Below are positions 22,373 through 29,715 of a DNA stretch of 52,419 nt, piece after piece. Both the position numbers and the translations under genes were made by a program. Where the stretch lies: NCBI RefSeq assembly GCF_001995175.1, contig NZ_MUKN01000027.1, forward strand, positions 1 to 52,419. Direction: 5' to 3'. Under the pieces are notes generated by a model. It had not been told where the DNA came from. It was given only the letters and a program-made list of their open reading frames with translations, and made no database searches. Source of the stretch: Rathayibacter rhapontici (GTDB lineage: Bacteria > Actinomycetota > Actinomycetes > Actinomycetales > Microbacteriaceae). Position 1 is the stretch's first letter. Every line of letters starts with the position of its first letter.

Positions 22373-23032
22373 ATGAGCGGATGGACCTCGACCTGGCCCC
22401 TGTTCGACCTCGTGCTGCGCACGCCGCGGCTGGAGCTGCATCCGGTCCGCGACTCCGATCTGCCGGGCCTGGCGCAGGCCGCCGCCGCCGGGATCCACGA
22501 GCCGGGACGATCGCCGTTCCCGGCACCCTGGGCCGAGGCCCCGGCCGAGGAGCTGCCCGGACGGCTCGCCCGCTACCACTGGTCCCTGCGGGCCGCGACG
22601 ACGAGCGAGTCGTGGCGCGTCGCGTTCGCGGTCCTCGAGGACGGCGTCGTGATCGGCTGCCAGGACCTGCTCGCCGACCGCTTCCGCGCGACCCGCTCCG
22701 TCTCCTCCGGATCCTGGCTCACCCGCTCGGCGCAGGGGCGCGGACTCGGCCGCGAGATGCGGGCCGCCGTGCTGATGCTGGCGTTCGACCACCTGGGCGC
22801 CGAGGTGGCCGAGAGCAGTGCTCTGGCCTGGAACGACCCGTCGATCCGCGTCTCCTCCGCGCTCGGCTACCGGCTTAACGGGACGAGCCGCACCGTCGGA
22901 GCGGACGGCGCGGGCGTCGAGGAGACCCGGTTCCGCGTCACTCCGGACACCTTCGCGCGACCGGCCTGGAGCCTCGGCGTCGACGGTGCGGACGACGCGC
23001 GCCACGTCCTGCTCGGCCCCGCAGCGGGCTAG
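22373..23032 (+). CDS. GNAT-family N-acetyltransferase
   Basis: The 219-residue protein has the RimJ/RimL-like GNAT fold. It starts with LRTPRLELHPVRDSDLPGL, then VLEDGVVIGCQDL (strand 3), and the acetyl-CoA pyrophosphate-binding loop SAQGRGLGREMRAAVLMLAFDHLGA. SSALAWNDPSIRVSSALGY is the usual C-terminal segment. It probably acetylates an amino group on a small molecule or protein terminus; the substrate is unknown. Its stop interlocks with that of the convergent monooxygenase gene (shared CTAG, 3-4 bp), leaving no room for a terminator. Confidence 0.9.
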   Translation: MSGWTSTWPLFDLVLRTPRLELHPVRDSDLPGLAQAAAAGIHEPGRSPFPAPWAEAPAEELPGRLARYHWSLRAATTSESWRVAFAVLEDGVVIGCQDLLADRFRATRSVSSGSWLTRSAQGRGLGREMRAAVLMLAFDHLGAEVAESSALAWNDPSIRVSSALGYRLNGTSRTVGADGAGVEETRFRVTPDTFARPAWSLGVDGADDARHVLLGPAAG

Positions 23033-24342
23033 AACCCCGCGAGGCTCCGCCGGAGGCCGCCGCCCGGATGCTCGCGGCGCAGGATCCCCCGGCGCCGCAG
23101 GATCGGCACCAGCTCGTCGAGCATCCGGTGCAGGGTGACGGGATGGAAGTCGCCCGAGAACGCGATGCCGTCGTTGTCGGCGTCCTCGCCCAGCTCCTCC
23201 ACGAAGTCGGCGACCTCCTCCGCCGTGCCGACCAGCCCTCGCCGATCCGCGACGAGCCCGAGCCGCGCCTTCGCCGTGAGCAGCTCCCGCAGGGGGGCGT
23301 CGGGTCCCGCCGAGCCGTACAGCCCGGCGATGCTGCCGCGCGAGACGTGCCCGCCGAAGACGGAGCGGTCGATCGCCCGGTCGAGGTCGAGCGCGGTGAG
23401 ATCGGTCTCGAGATCGCTGGACCAGGCCGCGGCGATCGCGAGGAGCGCGGCCTCGTCCGGGTGCGCAGACGCGGCGACGAGGCGCTCCGCCTCCTCCCGG
23501 CTCGACACGACGATCGGCTTCACGACGAAGAGGACGGTGAGATCGTCGGGGTCGCGGCCGTGCGACGCGGCCGCGGCACGCGCCTTCTCGCGGTAGGCCC
23601 GCACCGTCGCCACGTCGAGCGAGGCGAGGGCGAGCTGCACCTCGGACTGCGCTCCCGCGAAGTCGATGCCGCGCGGCGAGCCTCCGGGGGACACGACGAC
23701 CGGCTCGCCCGTGTCGAAGGGCAGCGCGTTCAGCGGACCGTCGAAGGTGTAGTGCTCGCCGCGGTGGCGGACCGGGCGCAACCGGGTGCCGTCCGCGAAC
23801 ACGCCGGTCGCCGCGTCCTGGATCAGGGCGCCGTCGTCCCAGCTGCGCCAGAGCTCCCGGATCGAGTCGAGCCACTCGTGCGCCCTGTCGTAGGCGCCGT
23901 CGTGCGGCAGCGGCTCGAGTCCGAAGTGCCGGCTGCTGCCGACGTCGGTGACCACGTTGAGCCCGAGCCGGCCCTCGCCGAGGTGCTGCAGCGTCGCGAA
24001 CTGGCGTGCCGCCTGGTACGGGCTCCAGGCCATCGGATTCACGGTGGGCGCGACGCCGAGGTGCCGCGTCGCCTCGAAGAGGTAGGGCGCGAGCAGGAGC
24101 GGGTCGTGCTTGGGCCCGCCGTAGGCGCGGCGGACGCGCAGATCGAGGGTGTCCGCGCTGCCGAGCGAGAGGGCGTCCTCGATGATCACGAGGTCGAAGC
24201 CCGCCTGCTCGAGCTCGCGGGCGCTCTGCCGGTACAGGTCGGGTCCGGTCCAGCGCCGGTCCCAGTCCCAGTCCGGCTGCCCCCACGCCTGCGGGCCGAA
24301 GCCGCGCGAGAGGAACCAGGCGAAGTGCTGCATCCTGCTCAC
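23029..24342 (-). CDS. LLM-class flavin monooxygenase (NtaA/SnaA/DszA type)
   Basis: This 437-residue luciferase-like protein resembles the NtaA/SnaA/DszA/SfnG group, FMNH2-dependent monooxygenases acting on organosulfur or aminocarboxylate compounds. Typical motifs are WDWDRRWTGPDLYRQSARELEQAGFD, VAPTVNPMAWSPYQAARQFATLQHLGEGRLGLNVVTD, PVVVSPGGSPRGIDFAG and GSPADVADF-like LVGTAEEVADFVEEL near the C-terminus. The GTG at 24342 gives a 4-bp GTGA overlap with the upstream PLP-enzyme gene, so the two are translationally coupled. This suggests release of inorganic or methyl sulfur that the partner assimilates. A flavin reductase gene is not nearby. Confidence 0.88.
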   Translation of the reverse strand: MSRMQHFAWFLSRGFGPQAWGQPDWDWDRRWTGPDLYRQSARELEQAGFDLVIIEDALSLGSADTLDLRVRRAYGGPKHDPLLLAPYLFEATRHLGVAPTVNPMAWSPYQAARQFATLQHLGEGRLGLNVVTDVGSSRHFGLEPLPHDGAYDRAHEWLDSIRELWRSWDDGALIQDAATGVFADGTRLRPVRHRGEHYTFDGPLNALPFDTGEPVVVSPGGSPRGIDFAGAQSEVQLALASLDVATVRAYREKARAAAASHGRDPDDLTVLFVVKPIVVSSREEAERLVAASAHPDEAALLAIAAAWSSDLETDLTALDLDRAIDRSVFGGHVSRGSIAGLYGSAGPDAPLRELLTAKARLGLVADRRGLVGTAEEVADFVEELGEDADNDGIAFSGDFHPVTLHRMLDELVPILRRRGILRREHPGGGLRRSLAGF

Positions 24343-25626
24343 GAGGCCGCCGCCAGCACGAGCGGGGAGGCGGAGGCGAGGAGCCCGGCCTCGAGATCGG
24401 CGAGGAGGTCCTCGACGTCCTCGATGCCGATGGAGAGGCGGAGCAGGCCGGGGCCGATCCCGGCGGCCGCGCGCTCCGCCTCCGTCCGGCCCGTGTGCGT
24501 CGTGCTCGCCGGGTGCAGGACCAGCGAGCGGACGTCGCCGAGGTGGGTCATGCGGGTGAACAGGGCGAGGGCGTCCGTGAAGCGGCGCGCCGCCTCCGCT
24601 CCCCCGCGCAGCGTGAACGAGAAGACCGACCCCTGCCCGCGCGGGAGGTAGCGCTGCGCGAGAGCGTGCGAGGGGCTCGAGACCAGCCCGCTGTAGTCCA
24701 CGCTCTCGACCTCGGGACGGGCCTCGAGCCAGCGGGCGACGACGAGCGCGCTGCGCGACTGGTGGCGCACGCGGAGCGAGAGGGTCTCGAGCCCCTGCTC
24801 GAGCAGGAACGCCGTCAGCGGCGAGAGGGTCGGACCCATGCGGCCGGCGACCACGTCCCTGGCGTAGGCGAGGAAGGACCGCTCGGGGGCGGCCGGGCCC
24901 CCCGCGAGGTGGGGGAACGCGTCGGCCCGGGCGCTCCAGTCGAATCGGCCGGCGTCGATGATCGCACCCGCGATCACCGCGCCGTGCCCCGCGAGGAACT
25001 TGCTGGCGGAGTGGACGACGACGTCGGCGCCGTGCTCGATCGGGCGCAGGAGGTACGGCGTCGCGAACGTGTTGTCCACGACGAGGGGCACTCCGGCGCG
25101 GTGCGCGGCGTCGGCCACGAGCCGGAGGTCCACGACGTCGTTCCGCGGGTTGGGGATCGACTCGACGAGGACGACCCTGGTCCGCGGAGTGATCGCGTCC
25201 TCCCAGGCGAGCGGATCGTCGGCGTCCTCGACGAAGGTGGTCGTGATGCCCAGGCGCGCGAGGTTCTCGAGCAGGAGGTTCCTGGTGCCCTCGTACAGGC
25301 TCGCGGCGGCCACGACGTGGTCGCGGCGGAGGCGAGGGCGAGGAGGGCGACCGAGACCGCGGCCTGCCCGCTGCGACGAGGAGCGCCTCCGCGCCGCCCT
25401 CGAGAGCGGCGAGACGGCGCTCGACCGCGTCGGTCGTCGGGTTGCCGACGCGCGTGTAGGTGTAGCCGTCCGCCCCGGCGAACCGGTCGCGCGCCTCGTC
25501 GAACGAGTCGAAGCTGAAGCCGGCGGTGAGGTAGATCGGGGTCCGCCTGGCGTGCAGCGCGTCCTCGGCCGGACCCTCGTGCAGCTGGCGGGTCGAGAAC
25601 CCCCAGTCGTGCGTCCGCTCGCTCAT
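24339..25626 (-). pseudogene. Cys/Met-metabolism PLP enzyme (O-acetylhomoserine sulfhydrylase-like), two frameshifts
   Basis: The protein belongs to the trans-sulfuration PLP family. N-terminal GFSTRQLHEGPAEDALHARRTPIYLTAGFSFDSFDEARDRFAG and YTYTRVGNPTTDAVERRLAALEGG match O-acetylhomoserine sulfhydrylases. VVVHSASKFLAGHGAVIAG holds the PLP Lys. Two single-base losses split it: one near 25372 (LLVAxGQAAVSVALLALASA expected) and one near 25323 (ASAGDHVVAAASLYEGT expected). Restoring both gives 429 residues, the family length. It probably uses sulfide or methanethiol to make homocysteine or methionine. The 4-bp overlap with the monooxygenase gene supports an organosulfur-use operon. Sequencing error is the likeliest cause of the breaks. 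Confidence 0.88.
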
Positions 25627-25701
25627 CCTGCTCCGCCTCCCGTCCCCGCCCCGCGGCGGTGCCCCACGATGGCACGAGGCGGAGTGCGGGGGCGCGGACG
25701 T

Positions 25702-25707
25702 TACCCG
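25702..25707 (-). promoter_or_regulatory. Possible -10 of the sulfur operon (TAACGT)
   Basis: TAACGT lies 75 bp upstream of the PLP-enzyme start, the only TANNNT in that GC-rich gap. Between it and the start, GTGCC-N7-GGCAC (25660-25676) is a weak inverted repeat that could be an operator. Confidence 0.3.
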
Positions 25708-25760
25708 GAGTGACGGCCGCGGCAGGGGGCATCGACGCGGGCCCGGCGGCGGATCGCGTC

Positions 25761-25778
25761 CGGGCGCCGCGGCGCCGG
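25761..25778 (-). terminator. Hairpin after the DUF427 gene
   Basis: GGCGCC-GC-GGCGCC with flanking G/C pairs lies about 30 bp beyond the DUF427 stop. Confidence 0.35.
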
Positions 25779-25807
25779 CGCGGTCGAGGACCGCCGACCG
25801 GACCGGG

Positions 25808-26296
25808 TCACCAGAACATCGTGCCCGGCGCGCCCTTGAAGGGACCGACGACGCGGGACGTGATCCAGCCTCCGTAGAAGTCTCCCGGCTGAGGCTGCAC
25901 CGTCTCCCCGTCGACCGTGCACGAGTCCATCCGCCCCGGGTACACGGCGACGGTGTCCTGCAGCTCCTCGAAGCCGGCCATCGGATCCGGGTACGTCCAG
26001 CCGGCGCTCTCGGCCGTCGCTCCACCGCCGCGCACGCTCACGTACGAGGCCGCCCCCTTGAACTCGCAGACGCTGCGTCCGGGAGCCGGCTCGAGTGCGC
26101 CGTCCGCGAAGGCGGAGCGGGGCAGGTAGTAGACGGGCGGATGGCTGGTCTCGAGGACGCGGAACGACGTGCGGGTCTCGGCGACGACGACTCCGCCGAG
26201 CCGCACGACGACGTGCTCGGAGCTCGGCTCGACCCGCGGCGGCCTCGGGTAGTCCCAGACAAATTCCTGGCCCTCGGCGGGCGGTACGCGCTTCAT
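25808..26296 (-). CDS. DUF427 domain protein
   Basis: The 162-residue protein matches the DUF427 family (small beta-rich proteins of unknown function common in actinobacteria). Recognisable parts are VVVRLGGVVVAETRTSFRVLETSHPPVYYLPRSAFADGALEP, then SVCEFKGAASYVSVRGGG and GWTYPDPMAGFEELQDTVAVYPGRMDSCTVDGE. No signal peptide or membrane segment is seen. The ATG is preceded by TAGCGT, 6 nt and GGAGGG, so it has both a leaderless -10 and a purine-rich stretch. It diverges from the DarT-like gene across a 169 bp gap. Confidence 0.88.
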   Translation of the reverse strand: MKRVPPAEGQEFVWDYPRPPRVEPSSEHVVVRLGGVVVAETRTSFRVLETSHPPVYYLPRSAFADGALEPAPGRSVCEFKGAASYVSVRGGGATAESAGWTYPDPMAGFEELQDTVAVYPGRMDSCTVDGETVQPQPGDFYGGWITSRVVGPFKGAPGTMFW

Positions 26297-26302
26297 CCCT
26301 CC

Positions 26303-26308
26303 ACGCTA
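26303..26308 (-). promoter_or_regulatory. DUF427 gene leaderless -10 (TAGCGT)
   Basis: TAGCGT ends 6 nt before the ATG; the spacer on the minus strand reads GGAGGG. Confidence 0.45.
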
Positions 26309-26465
26309 CGCGCCACCGCTGAGCGGTCCTCCGCCTCCCAGCCGATGCCCGGCGGCTCCGCGTCCCGCGACCGCGGATCACCGCCCCGGCGGCACGACGA
26401 CCCCTCGGTCGCGTAACGTCGTCCTTGCGCCGGACCCCCCGAGACCGCGCGCAGAAGGATCCAGA

Positions 26466-27254
26466 GTGCCCACCGAATGCATCCACGGCCTCGACATCGC
26501 GCTCTGCGACGTCTGCTCCCCCGCCAAGGCTCCCGAGCCCGCGGCCGGGCGCACGCGCACCCCGGCGCGCGTTCCCGGGACCTCCCGCGCGGCCACCGCG
26601 CGAGCGGCGGCGCGAGGAACGGCCCGCGAGAAGCCCCTGCCCAAGGTCGACATCGCCGCTCAGCGCATCTACCACGTCACGCACATCGACAACCTCGCCG
26701 CGATCGTGGCCGCCGGAGCGATCCTGGCCGACGAGCAGCTCCCCGAGCGTCCCGCGATGGACGTCAGCGCCGCGACCACGCGCGAGCACCGCCGTGCCGT
26801 CCAGGTCCGCGACGGAGCGAGCGTCGCCGGCTTCGTCCCCTTCTTCCTCTCTCCCGACGCGGCCCTGTGGGCCGACCTGCGCGGAGAGCGGGTGCTCCCG
26901 CACTGGTCGCCCCGCGCCCACGACACCACGGCGTCGCAGTACGTCGTCCTCGTCGGCTCGCTGGCCTCTGCCCCGGTCCTGAGCGACGGCGACGCGTCGC
27001 ACGTCCTGACCCGCTTCACCGAGGGCGACGCCCTCGTGCGCACCTTCGCGCGCCTGCTCGTCGACGAACCGGCGCTGCGCAGCGCCGAGGCGCTCGTGCC
27101 CGAGCGGTTCCCGCTCGAGGAGATCGCCGTCGTCGGCGTGCCGTCCGTGACGACCCGCAACAAGGTGAAGGCCCTCTTCGAGGGCAGTTCGGCCTCGCCG
27201 CGCGTCGCGGTCTACCCGCCGTGGTTCCACCCGGTCGCCGCCGAGGAGGAGTGA
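26466..27254 (+). CDS. DarT-like (DUF4433) ADP-ribosyltransferase with N-terminal Cys motif
   Basis: This 262-residue protein resembles DarT, which ADP-ribosylates thymidine in single-stranded DNA. Residues 68-77 IYHVTHIDNL match the DarT NAD-binding start. Arg109/110 (EHRRAVQ), VAGFVPFFLSPDAALW (120-135) and the catalytic-Glu motif SAEALVPERFPLEEI (Glu208) follow in the family order. The first 18 residues hold C5-x-H7-x6-C14-x2-C17 (ECIHGLDIALCDVC), a possible small zinc site. A basic low-complexity linker (25-58) separates the two. The GTG start has AGAAGGA 9 nt upstream. No macrodomain antitoxin (DarG) gene is adjacent, so it may be a solo member. Its target is inferred, not shown. Confidence 0.8.
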   Translation: MPTECIHGLDIALCDVCSPAKAPEPAAGRTRTPARVPGTSRAATARAAARGTAREKPLPKVDIAAQRIYHVTHIDNLAAIVAAGAILADEQLPERPAMDVSAATTREHRRAVQVRDGASVAGFVPFFLSPDAALWADLRGERVLPHWSPRAHDTTASQYVVLVGSLASAPVLSDGDASHVLTRFTEGDALVRTFARLLVDEPALRSAEALVPERFPLEEIAVVGVPSVTTRNKVKALFEGSSASPRVAVYPPWFHPVAAEEE

Positions 27255-27261
27255 GCGCGGA

Positions 27262-27786
27262 TCACGTCCCGCTCTGCAGATCGAGGCGCTCCGAGAGGTA
27301 GCGCTCGATCGGCATGAGGCCCTGCTCGCCGAGGCCCGGCGCCCAGCGGACCAGCACCTCCGCGCCCCGCAGGGCGAGCGGCTCCGGATCGGCAGCGAGC
27401 CCGTCGGCGTCCAGCGCGAGCCTCCGCCAGCCGTAGTTGACGATCTCGCCCTCGCGGAACGGCCCGTCGAACGCGGCGCGGCGGATCTCGCGACGCGCCT
27501 CCTGCGACTCCGACTGGTTGTTCGCGTGCAGCGGCGCCACCGCCCGGGTGACCGACCCGACGGCGAAGAGCGAGCCGGTCCTCTCCAGGAGCAGGACGCC
27601 GAGCCGCCAGGCCCTGGTGACCGGAGCCATGACCGGCGCGCGGCGGAAGCCGAGGATCGCCCGGGGCCGGCGCAGCTCGGCGAGGGCCTGATCGGCGACG
27701 CCTCTGCCCTCGAGCTCTGCGACGACCGAGGCGAGCGCCTCCGCGAGTCGCTCGGCGGCATGCGCTGCGTCGGTCGAGTGCGTCAT
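27262..27786 (-). CDS. Conserved protein of unknown function
   Basis: A 174-residue protein that I cannot assign. It has an acidic/Ala-rich helical N-terminus, then RAWRLGVLLLERTGSLFAVGSVTRAVAP, NNQSESQEARREIRRAAFDGPFREGEIVNYGWRRL and VLVRWAPGLGEQGLMPIERYLSERLDL. There are no membrane segments or catalytic motifs known to me. Similar Microbacteriaceae proteins are, to my memory, often labelled 'glutaminase', but I see no glutaminase motif. The ATG at 27786 has GGAGGAGG just upstream, and TAGGCT lies 26 bp upstream as a -10. It converges with the DarT-like gene, 7 bp between stops, and diverges from the adenylate kinase gene. Confidence 0.75.
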   Translation of the reverse strand: MTHSTDAAHAAERLAEALASVVAELEGRGVADQALAELRRPRAILGFRRAPVMAPVTRAWRLGVLLLERTGSLFAVGSVTRAVAPLHANNQSESQEARREIRRAAFDGPFREGEIVNYGWRRLALDADGLAADPEPLALRGAEVLVRWAPGLGEQGLMPIERYLSERLDLQSGT

Positions 27787-27811
27787 GGGCCTCCTCCGGT
27801 CCGGTCCGGCC

Positions 27812-27817
27812 AGCCTA
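27812..27817 (-). promoter_or_regulatory. -10 of the unknown gene (TAGGCT)
   Basis: TAGGCT, 26 bp upstream of the ATG at 27786. It would give a leader of about 18 nt containing the GGAGGAGG ribosome-binding site. Confidence 0.45.
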
Positions 27818-27869
27818 GAACGGGTGGCAGAGCGGATCCGAATCGGCGGGCGGCGCCGACGGGCACGGA

Positions 27870-27875
27870 TACGAT
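27870..27875 (+). promoter_or_regulatory. -10 of the adenylate kinase gene (TACGAT)
   Basis: TACGAT, 30 bp upstream of the ATG at 27905, followed by a GGGAGGA ribosome-binding site. Confidence 0.45.
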
Positions 27876-27904
27876 CGCCTGACGACACCGAGGGAGGACG
27901 AGCG

Positions 27905-28471
27905 ATGCGCGTCATCATGATGGGGCCGCCCGGCGTGGGCAAGGGCACGCAGGCGGCGATCCTGGCCCGGGCACTGGGCGTTCCCGCGATCTCGACCGGC
28001 GAGCTCTTCCGCGCCCACGTGGCCGACGGCACCGACCTCGGACGGCGCCTGCGCACGATCGTCGAGGCGGGCCGCTACGTGCCCGACGAGATCACGAACG
28101 CGCTCGTCGCCGAGCGGCTCGACGAGCCGGACGCGCAGGACGGGTTCATCCTCGACGGGTATCCGCGGACCCTCGCGCAGGTCGCGGAGCTCGACCGGAT
28201 GCTCGGGGAGCGCGACGTGGAGCTGGCACGGGCGGTGCTGCTCGCGGCGGAGACCGAGGTGGTCGTGGACCGCCTGCTCTCGCGGGCCGCGCAGCAGAAG
28301 AGGGCCGACGACGACGCCGAGGTGATCCGTCACCGGATCTCGGTGTACGAGCAGGAGACCGCTCCGCTCGAGGAGGTCTACGCCGAGGCGGGGATCCTCG
28401 TCCGCGTCGACGGCAGCGCCGAGCAGGACGAGGTCGCCCGGCAGGTGGCCGCGGCGTGCCGGCCGGAGTGA
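27905..28471 (+). CDS. Adenylate kinase, short form
   Basis: The 188-residue protein interconverts ATP + AMP and 2 ADP. The P-loop is MMGPPGVGKGTQAAIL. AISTGELFRAHVADGTDLGRRLRTIVEAGRYVPDEITNALVAERL is the AMP-binding part, and FILDGYPRTLAQ the conserved adenylate kinase motif. The LID is short and lacks the zinc Cys residues. Actinobacteria normally carry adk beside secY in the ribosomal protein cluster; this copy has none of those neighbours, so it may be a second adenylate (or related nucleoside monophosphate) kinase. The gene symbol is withheld for that reason. It converges with carD. Confidence 0.87.
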   Translation: MRVIMMGPPGVGKGTQAAILARALGVPAISTGELFRAHVADGTDLGRRLRTIVEAGRYVPDEITNALVAERLDEPDAQDGFILDGYPRTLAQVAELDRMLGERDVELARAVLLAAETEVVVDRLLSRAAQQKRADDDAEVIRHRISVYEQETAPLEEVYAEAGILVRVDGSAEQDEVARQVAAACRPE

Positions 28472-28480
28472 CCGGGCACG
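28455..28480. terminator. Hairpin between adenylate kinase gene and carD
   Basis: CGTGCC(GG) pairs with (CC)GGCACG around the adenylate kinase stop codon. It could serve as a bidirectional terminator for the converging genes. Confidence 0.35.
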
Positions 28481-28493
28481 CCGCGACGGCGGC

Positions 28494-28985
28494 TCAGATC
28501 GCCGAGGCGAGCACCTCGTCGAGCTTGGCCGAGGCCTCCTCGTCGGAGCCCTTGAGCGCGAGCGACAGCTCGGAGACCAGGATCTGACGCGCCTTCAGCA
28601 GCATGCGCTTCTCGCCGGCCGACACTCCGCCGGCCTGCTCGCGACGCCACAGGTCGCGGACGACCTCGCTGACGCGGTACACGCTGCCGCTCGCCATCTT
28701 CTCCTGGTTGGCCTTGAAGCGGCGGGACCAGTTGCTGGCCTCCTCCGCGACGTCGCTGCGCAGGACGTCGTAGACGGCCTGGACTCCGGCGTCGTCGATG
28801 ATCTCGCGCACGCCGACGAGCTCGGCGTTCTCGACGGGCAGGGTGATCGTGAGCTCGCTGGTGTGCACGTTCATGGTCATGAACGTCTTCTCGACGCCCT
28901 TGACCGAGCGCTTCTCGAGCCCGGTGATCGTCACCGCTCCGTGGTGCGGGTAGACCAGGGTCTCGCCGACCTCGAATGTCATCAT
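28494..28985 (-). CDS. carD: CarD-family RNA polymerase-binding regulator
   Basis: CarD binds the RNA polymerase beta subunit and stabilises open promoter complexes, acting genome-wide in actinobacteria. The 163-residue protein is close to mycobacterial CarD: N-terminal RNAP-interaction domain FEVGETLVYPHHGAVTITGLEKRSVKG, then EEASNWSRRFKANQEKMASG with the Trp that wedges the -10 upstream edge, and VVRDLWRREQ...SAGEKRMLLKARQILVSELSLA. The ATG at 28985 overlaps the tetR stop by 4 bp (ATGA), with GAAAGG about 6 nt upstream inside tetR. Coupling to a TetR gene is unusual for this factor. Confidence 0.95.
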   Translation of the reverse strand: MMTFEVGETLVYPHHGAVTITGLEKRSVKGVEKTFMTMNVHTSELTITLPVENAELVGVREIIDDAGVQAVYDVLRSDVAEEASNWSRRFKANQEKMASGSVYRVSEVVRDLWRREQAGGVSAGEKRMLLKARQILVSELSLALKGSDEEASAKLDEVLASAI

Positions 28986-29662
28986 GTCGTGCCTTTCATC
29001 GTGGGGCCTGTGGTGGGAGGAACCGGGGATCCGAGCGGCGCATCGGCCAGCCACGGAGGCAGGAGGGCGACGAGCTGCTCGACGAGCTCCTCATCGGTGC
29101 CGTCGATCGAGCCGGCGAGCCAGGCGCCGACGACGGCGAGGACGCCGCCCGCGGCGAAGGTCGCGGTGAGCTCCGGATCGACGGAGTCGGGCACGCTGAC
29201 GCGGGCCAGCACCTCGCGGTGGAGGCCCAGCACCGTGTCGAGCACGGCGTCGTCCGAGGCGACGCGCGCCGTCGCGCGGGCACGGAGCCGGGCGTGGAAG
29301 GCGTGCCGGTCGACGAGGCGCTCGACGAGGCGGGCGTAGCCGCGCCGCAGGGCGGTGGCCCCGGTGCGGTCCTCGGCGTCCCCCTCGGCGACCTCGGCGA
29401 CGACGAGGTCCTCGCGCAGCAGAGCGGAGGCGACGGCCGCCGCGTCCTCGAAGTGCGCGTAGAACGAGCTGCGGCTGATGCCGGCCTCGCGGACGATGTC
29501 GCTGACGGCGATGCCCTCGGTCCGCTCCCCGCCGTCGTGCATCACGAGGCGCTCGACCGCATCGAACACGCGGCGACGCGTGCGGCGGGCCCGGGGATCG
29601 GCCGACGTGGGGCCGTGAGGTGCACCCGCTCCGTGCAGGGAGGCGACGCGAGCGGAAGTCAT
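28982..29662 (-). CDS. TetR-family transcriptional regulator
   Basis: The 226-residue protein has an N-terminal TetR helix-turn-helix: RRRVFDAVERLVMHDGGERTEGIAVSDIVREAGISRSSFYAHFEDAAAV (about residues 28-76). The C-terminal ligand domain is variable and ends with a proline-rich tail. The ATG at 29662 is 19 bp from a near-perfect 20 bp palindrome that is probably its own operator, so autoregulation is likely. carD starts within its stop codon, so tetR and carD should be co-transcribed. The upstream neighbour on the same strand is the MpaB-like oxygenase gene, 53 bp away. The ligand is unknown. Confidence 0.92.
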   Translation of the reverse strand: MTSARVASLHGAGAPHGPTSADPRARRTRRRVFDAVERLVMHDGGERTEGIAVSDIVREAGISRSSFYAHFEDAAAVASALLREDLVVAEVAEGDAEDRTGATALRRGYARLVERLVDRHAFHARLRARATARVASDDAVLDTVLGLHREVLARVSVPDSVDPELTATFAAGGVLAVVGAWLAGSIDGTDEELVEQLVALLPPWLADAPLGSPVPPTTGPTMKGTT

Positions 29663-29680
29663 CGGACACAGTCTACCACT

Positions 29681-29700
29681 TCCCGGACAGGTGTTCGGGA
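29681..29700. promoter_or_regulatory. Palindromic TetR operator
   Basis: TCCCGGACAGGTGTTCGGGA matches its own complement at all but the G/A-T/C pair and the two central bases. Size, symmetry and place (18 bp before the tetR start) fit a TetR autoregulatory operator. Confidence 0.75.
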
Positions 29701-29715
29701 GTGGTGGCCAAGTGG

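Noticed and set aside
24339-25626. Programmed frameshifting in the PLP enzyme or pgk
   Set aside because: There is no slippery heptamer, no downstream structure conserved in these families, and such control is unknown for them. Simple base loss explains both.
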